Assembly (NCBI GenBank): GCA_027886185.1
Contig: WOAB01000041.1
Coordinates: forward strand, 1,798,001-1,862,000
Reading direction: 5' to 3'
DNA length: 64,000 bases
DNA from: Rheum nobile
Lineage: Eukaryota > Streptophyta > Magnoliopsida > Caryophyllales > Polygonaceae
The notes beneath the pieces are model-generated. The model had not been told where the DNA came from. It saw nothing but the letters and a program-made list of their open reading frames with translations, and ran no database searches. The first letter of the stretch is position 1. Each line of letters starts with the position of its first letter. The translations under genes and the position numbers were made by a program. Of the stretch, positions 60,017 to 64,000 are shown in pieces.

Positions 60017-61004
60017 TGATGTGTTCTTGCCTCCGATGACAAGCCAATTGTCAAAGGCGACACCTTTGGATCTAGTCTTGGGCGAGAAGTCACGTTGTCT
60101 TGCACGAAAGGTTGACAAGATGGTGGCGAAGCGAACCCGATGGAGGTGGTTTGGAAGATCGCGGTGTCGGCGAGGCTGAGTGTCACGTTGAGTGTCACAA
60201 CAGCGAAGACGACGTCGATGGCGATGGCGAAGGCGATGGAATTGGTGGCGATTGTGGACGCGATGGAAGTGATTGATGGAGTGAATGGATAGCGATGGCG
60301 GAAGCGATTTGATGAGGGATAGATGACTTGAAAAGACAAGTCTTTGGTGTCGTAGCATCGACTGCGAAGGAAGGGAGATGTGAAGGAAGACTTGGCTTGA
60401 AGGTTCAAGCAATTGCCGTAGCGACGGCGGCGGAGGGAATGGGGATGCGAAGATAGAGGGTGACGTCCGATCAAGGGAAAGAGGATAAACACTCTACTTG
60501 AAACCTTGATTAAAATTGAACGTACTAAAACCAATAACATAGTTTGACTTAAATACTAGGGCGAGACATCGGATGGGCCGAGTCGAGCCTAGTGGGTTAG
60601 CCCATGCAAGCATGCAAAAGGCACAAACCCTAAAATAGAAATGACTAGAAAAGGAAACTATCTAAAATAAGCAATAATACCAAATATAGAAAGTGTCTCA
60701 AAAAGAACGCGGCGAAGGCATGGATGCAAACACCGCGAGGAACGGCGACGAAAGGTCGATGGCCTCGCGAGTGGGTGTACGCGATGCCGGCTGCGATGAT
60801 CGCAATGTTTCGATGCCGATGGTGGCGAAGACGACGAGTCTTGGGTTGGCGTCTGGGCTTCCTTGGCCAGCGACGATGCGTGCGACAAGTGACGCGACGG
60901 CGACGGCGATGACTTTGGACCTAGACCTTGTCACTGGGCCCTCTGAGCGTAGGCTCATGGCTTCTTCCTCGTCTTGGGCCGTCATGGGATGTAGGGTCAC
61001 ATCA
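60017..61004 (-). mobile_element. E3 5' LTR
   Basis: 988 bp, TGATGTG to CACATCA. It contains many GGCGATGGCGAAGG-type triplet-rich stretches. The frames here are LTR sequence and not genes. Confidence 0.78.
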
Positions 61005-61650
61005 GAATCCAAAGCAATGACTCCAGTAGATGGAGGGACCCTAGCCGGGGCCTTTGTCGAAGACGACGCCTTAGCAGCCGACATCGTTTGTTCCAAAAGG
61101 CTCTTTCCAGACAATCGTGCACTAGACCTTCCACCTTTCGACGCTGACAACATGACACAACAGAATAAGCAAAGGAATACCCCAAAAACCAACCAAACGC
61201 ATACATGTAGGAACGAACATGTGCCTTTGGTCACGGATGCAGAGGGAGTCGACATGTCAACGGGCTCATGTAAAAGGAGATTGACGTTTTTAAAAGATCT
61301 TTCTGCTTCAGGAAGAGCAAGTAAAGTAGCGGTTACAACTTCAAATCCTACAGGTTCCCCTGGATTAGGTGCTGCAACAAAACACATGTAAGCAAAATTT
61401 TAGAAATCATTCGACGAACAGACCGGAAAAGAGAAACACAATACCTGTTTTCCTCCAGTTGGAGAGAAGAAAAGAGCAATCGAAACCCCTTTCAAGGGAC
61501 CTACGTTCTACGAAGAAAAATCGGGATCTCCATCCACGGTCGTTAACGTCTAAATTCAAGGCTATGGAACTCTTACCCCGACGAAGACGCAATTGGAATC
61601 TTGAAGAACCACGACTACTCAAGTAGTACGAATACCATAAGGCAACAAAA
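61005..61650 (-). pseudogene. Remnant of a plant 'gypsy-type transposon' (PF04195-like) gene
   Basis: On the minus strand an exon-like segment near 61600-61450 has DRGWRSRFFFVE..NW, recalling the W-K-x-R-F-F-V block of that family. A GTATTG donor follows, and TTGTTGCAG/CACCTAATCC provides an acceptor near 61375. The next segment has VVTATLLALPEAERSF and, later, a Ser/Ala-rich stretch cut at the E3 LTR edge (61004). There is a stop between the parts. Family assignment is tentative. Confidence 0.35.
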
Positions 61651-61799
61651 TCGAATTCAAGTCCTTATCCGCGGTTAAAAGATCAATTACCATCAAGCGC
61701 CATGTATGGGACATGACTTGGCAAGGCGCAAGCTTTAACATGGCTAAGAAATTCTGAACAAGATGAGAAAAAGGGAAGGAATGACCGATTTTGAAGGAA

Positions 61800-62050
61800 T
61801 ATTCGAAAAAACATACCCAGCATCTATGCTCAGGGGTATGCTCTTAATGCGCTCGGCTTCAAAAGGAATAAACAACTGGTCAATCAGCTCATTTCTCCAG
61901 CATCTATGCGTCTAATCAATCAGGTCAGAGGCTCTAAGATTTTCAAAGTCCGGAGAGCATCTGGAAATAGTCTTCTTCAATGCATTATCTCCAATCCATC
62001 TATCATCCCACACTCTGATTCTGGAGTCATTTCAAATATGCCAGAGTAGT
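61800..62050 (-). pseudogene. LINE (L1-type) ORF2 C-terminal fragment
   Basis: Read on the minus strand from about 62025, RVWDDRWIGDNALKK is followed by LRASDLID and an in-frame stop, then FEAERIKSIPLSIDAG. This pattern follows the reverse transcriptase in plant LINE ORF2 proteins (WDDRWIPG...VSDLI...EA..I..IPLS). It is truncated on both sides, with at least one stop. Confidence 0.7.
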
Positions 62051-62118
62051 CCGTTCTACTTCCTCGCGCTTTGAAAGTTGAATATTTCGTCAATGTCATT
62101 GATCATTGAATTTTAGTA

Positions 62119-62377
62119 CTCCCTCCGTCCCGGTTTATTTGTCCTGTTTGACTTTTGGACACTGTTCACCGTTGAAGAGAATCTTCAAGATTTCTTCCAA
62201 TATATAAGAAAAAACATAGTCATGTAGGGTCTTGTTTGATTCGTCTCAACGAGTACTTTGATAATATCAAAAAATTATAATTTTTATTAATATGTAATTA
62301 GAGATATTAACGATACAAAACTCGCATCGACAAATGTGTCCGGTCAAAACAGGACAAGCAAATAGGCACGGAGGGAG
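62119..62377. mobile_element. Stowaway-like MITE
   Basis: 259 bp with ends CTCCCTCCGTCC / GG(C)ACGGAGGGAG and flanking TA on both sides. This is the classic Stowaway (Tc1/mariner) signature in plants. Confidence 0.88.
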
Positions 62378-62930
62378 TATAATTTCTTGATTGCTTAACT
62401 AACAAGTTTGACATAAATTCACGAGGTCGGTCTGTATTGAAGCATCGCGCAATTAACTGTAATGATGTCATATGTCGGTATTTGAGCATTGCCATATTCT
62501 AGATAGTTCTAGATGCATGTGATATGACATAATTCATAAACAAATAATTCAAAGGGAGTATATATCTTGGTTGTATATGAGATGATTTATTTTGTACCAA
62601 TTGAGACTTGATCAATAAAGAGATGATATTATATATACTCCATAGTTTAATTATGTAGATTGTCCTATGGAAAAATAATAAAAGTATTCTTGTTCGTACG
62701 CATTTCTTATATGAAATTTAGCTGTATACCGCGTGAAAGTATATGTGTACATGTCCTGTACTGTATATAGCGTGAATTCATCTAGTCAAACTGTTTTTTA
62801 TGTAATTTTGGTTCGGATTCTGTGGACGTATTATGTAACTCAGTAAGTAAAGTTAATAACGGGCATATTAGCTTTCACAAATTTGTACGGAGTATGTAAA
62901 TCGATAAATAAAATCGAATAAAAAAAATAT

Positions 62931-63112
62931 CGGTTTTTCTAGTGTGTCCATATACACATACTAACAAGTTAAAAAATAAAATTATTTTCAAAATATTTTC
63001 TAAAAAAAATTGATAAAACTCTTAGCAAAAAAAATTAAATTAATAACTAAAAAAATTATTGTTAATAATAGAGTTTTTAGAGTGTGCCCATGAGTACACA
63101 CTAGAAAAACCG
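62931..63112. mobile_element. Short MITE with 17-bp perfect TIR
   Basis: 182 bp with ends CGGTTTTTCTAGTGTGT and its exact inverse. AAAAATAT flanks both sides (8 bp, but low complexity). The centre is AT-rich and non-coding. Confidence 0.75.
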
Positions 63113-63322
63113 AAAAATATATATCCAAATTAAACCTGAGGTCTACTTGTTTGTTAGATTTCCACTCAACATTTCTTTTCGTATGGTATTTCATGTCATT
63201 TTTTTTTCGTATATACTGGTTTGTTAAATTTTGACACATTTTTTGGAAAGTCAATATACTATATTGCTTTCTTTTCTTTTGGTTTTCATGTATTGTATAA
63301 TCCTCCGGAGAATATATATAGT

Positions 63323-63732
63323 CAGGGGCGGAGTCAGGATTTTACCCCAGAGGGGGCTAAAATTCCGCACGATAAAAATATTGTGTGGCTTAAATCCAAC
63401 GTGACTTAAATCCTATTTTGCAAAAATCAAATTTAATTTTTTTTATGAAGCTTAAGGTAATTTTTACATGAGATGAGGGGAAAAAAACATAAGTAATTTT
63501 ATTTTTTTTGACTTAAATCTGTTAGGATTGACTGAAATTGCATTTTCAGATAAGATGAGAGGGGGAATAATTTAAGATAATTTTATTTTTATGGCTTAAA
63601 TTTATTAGAGCTGACTGTAATTATATTTTCATATTAAATAAGGATAAAAAAAGCTTAATTTTTTTTTTTTGATTTTTTTTTCTTTCAACGGGGGCTATAG
63701 CCCCCTCTGGGCCTCAAATAGCTTCGCCCCTG
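63323..63732. mobile_element. hAT-type MITE with perfect 8-bp duplication
   Basis: 410 bp with ends CAGGGGCGGAG / CTTCGCCCCTG. TATATAGT is present at 63315-63322 and 63733-63740. Subterminal GAGGGGGCTA and TAGCCCCCTC extend the inverted repeat. It is non-coding with an AT-rich core. Confidence 0.9.
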
Positions 63733-63740
63733 TATATAGT

Positions 63741-64000
63741 CCCATTCTAATATAAGGAATTACTATCTTTCATATATATGATCTCCAGAAAGTAATGGCT
63801 TTTTTATTATACCAAACAGTCTAAGACTTTGTTTGACATATATAGCTGAAATAGGAGTACAAGTTGAATATAACTGAAACAGAAGTTGCTTTTGAATAAT
63901 TAGTTGGAGTTAAAGCTGAATTTATTAGCTTAGTTATTCAAAAAATATAGTTAGTATTCGGTATTATAAGCTGAAATGAAAAAATTAAATTTAACTAGTT
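63741..64000. other. AT-rich end of window
   Basis: No gene or clear element boundary is seen. Repeats of AGCTGAA and TTGAATAA give it a low-complexity look. Confidence 0.4.

Larger units (their letters stand above)
56310..61004 (-). mobile_element. E3: 5' half of another gypsy element
   Basis: Minus strand: 5' LTR 60017-61004, leader about 58967-60016, gag about 57271-58966, zinc knuckle and protease 56544-57491. It then stops abruptly at 56310, where the SIRE-like LTR ends. Reverse transcriptase, RNase H, integrase and 3' LTR are absent here. Its gag/protease are similar to E1 but clearly diverged. Confidence 0.8.

Noticed and set aside
60693..61391. Overlapping frames of about 230 codons on both strands near E3
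   Set aside because: They span the LTR edge at 61004, so most of each frame is LTR sequence joined to unrelated DNA.

Overview
The window is nuclear DNA of a flowering plant, most likely a eudicot. It has spliced GT-AG genes from plant-specific families, AT-rich spacers, and a dense nest of plant transposable elements. I see no bacterial genes, no CRISPR array and no tRNA or rRNA gene. I cannot name the species from sequence alone.

Three host genes can be rebuilt exon by exon from frame continuity and splice sites. (1) A group I-type cyclic nucleotide-gated channel (CNGC) lies on the plus strand at 4327-7991 with 8 coding exons. (2) An F-box protein gene lies on the minus strand at about 8966-11366 or further, tail to tail with the CNGC gene. 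(3) A trithorax-type histone H3K4 methyltransferase of the ATX3/4/5 class lies on the minus strand at 15087-23054 with 23 coding exons and 1023 residues. It carries PWWP, PHD, extended PHD, SET and post-SET modules, and two of its introns appear to be GC-AG. All three genes look intact.

Layout. 1-2797 is the 3' end of an LTR retrotransposon of SIRE/Athila-like organisation: a late extra ORF broken by two stops, a polypurine tract and an LTR. 2798-15086 holds the CNGC and F-box genes and an unusual spacer rich in a dispersed GAATATC motif plus a 179-bp tandem duplication. 15087-23700 is the ATX gene with a small MITE in an intron. 23700-30316 is a pile of Helitron-like ends that closes with a textbook Helitron 3' hairpin and CTAG. 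A MULE with long TIRs and a FAR1-type transposase fragment sits inside it. 30400-35183 holds several TIR elements, including two hAT-type elements with perfect 8-bp target duplications, plus degenerate telomere-like repeats.

35272-61004 is a nest of Ty3/gypsy elements, all on the minus strand. Host element E1 (35272 to about 55165) is split twice. E4 (37064-44927, gag-only) interrupts its integrase zinc finger. E2 (48234-53520, non-autonomous) interrupts its gag gene and has a perfect 5-bp target duplication. A second SIRE-like 3' end (about 55166-56309, plus strand) separates E1 from E3 (56310-61004), which is the 5' half of another gypsy element with its 5' LTR.

61005-64000 holds remnants of a gypsy-type transposon protein, a LINE fragment and three MITEs. 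I found no convincing new biological system. The most notable observations are the element architecture, the two GC-AG introns and several unusual motif arrays.
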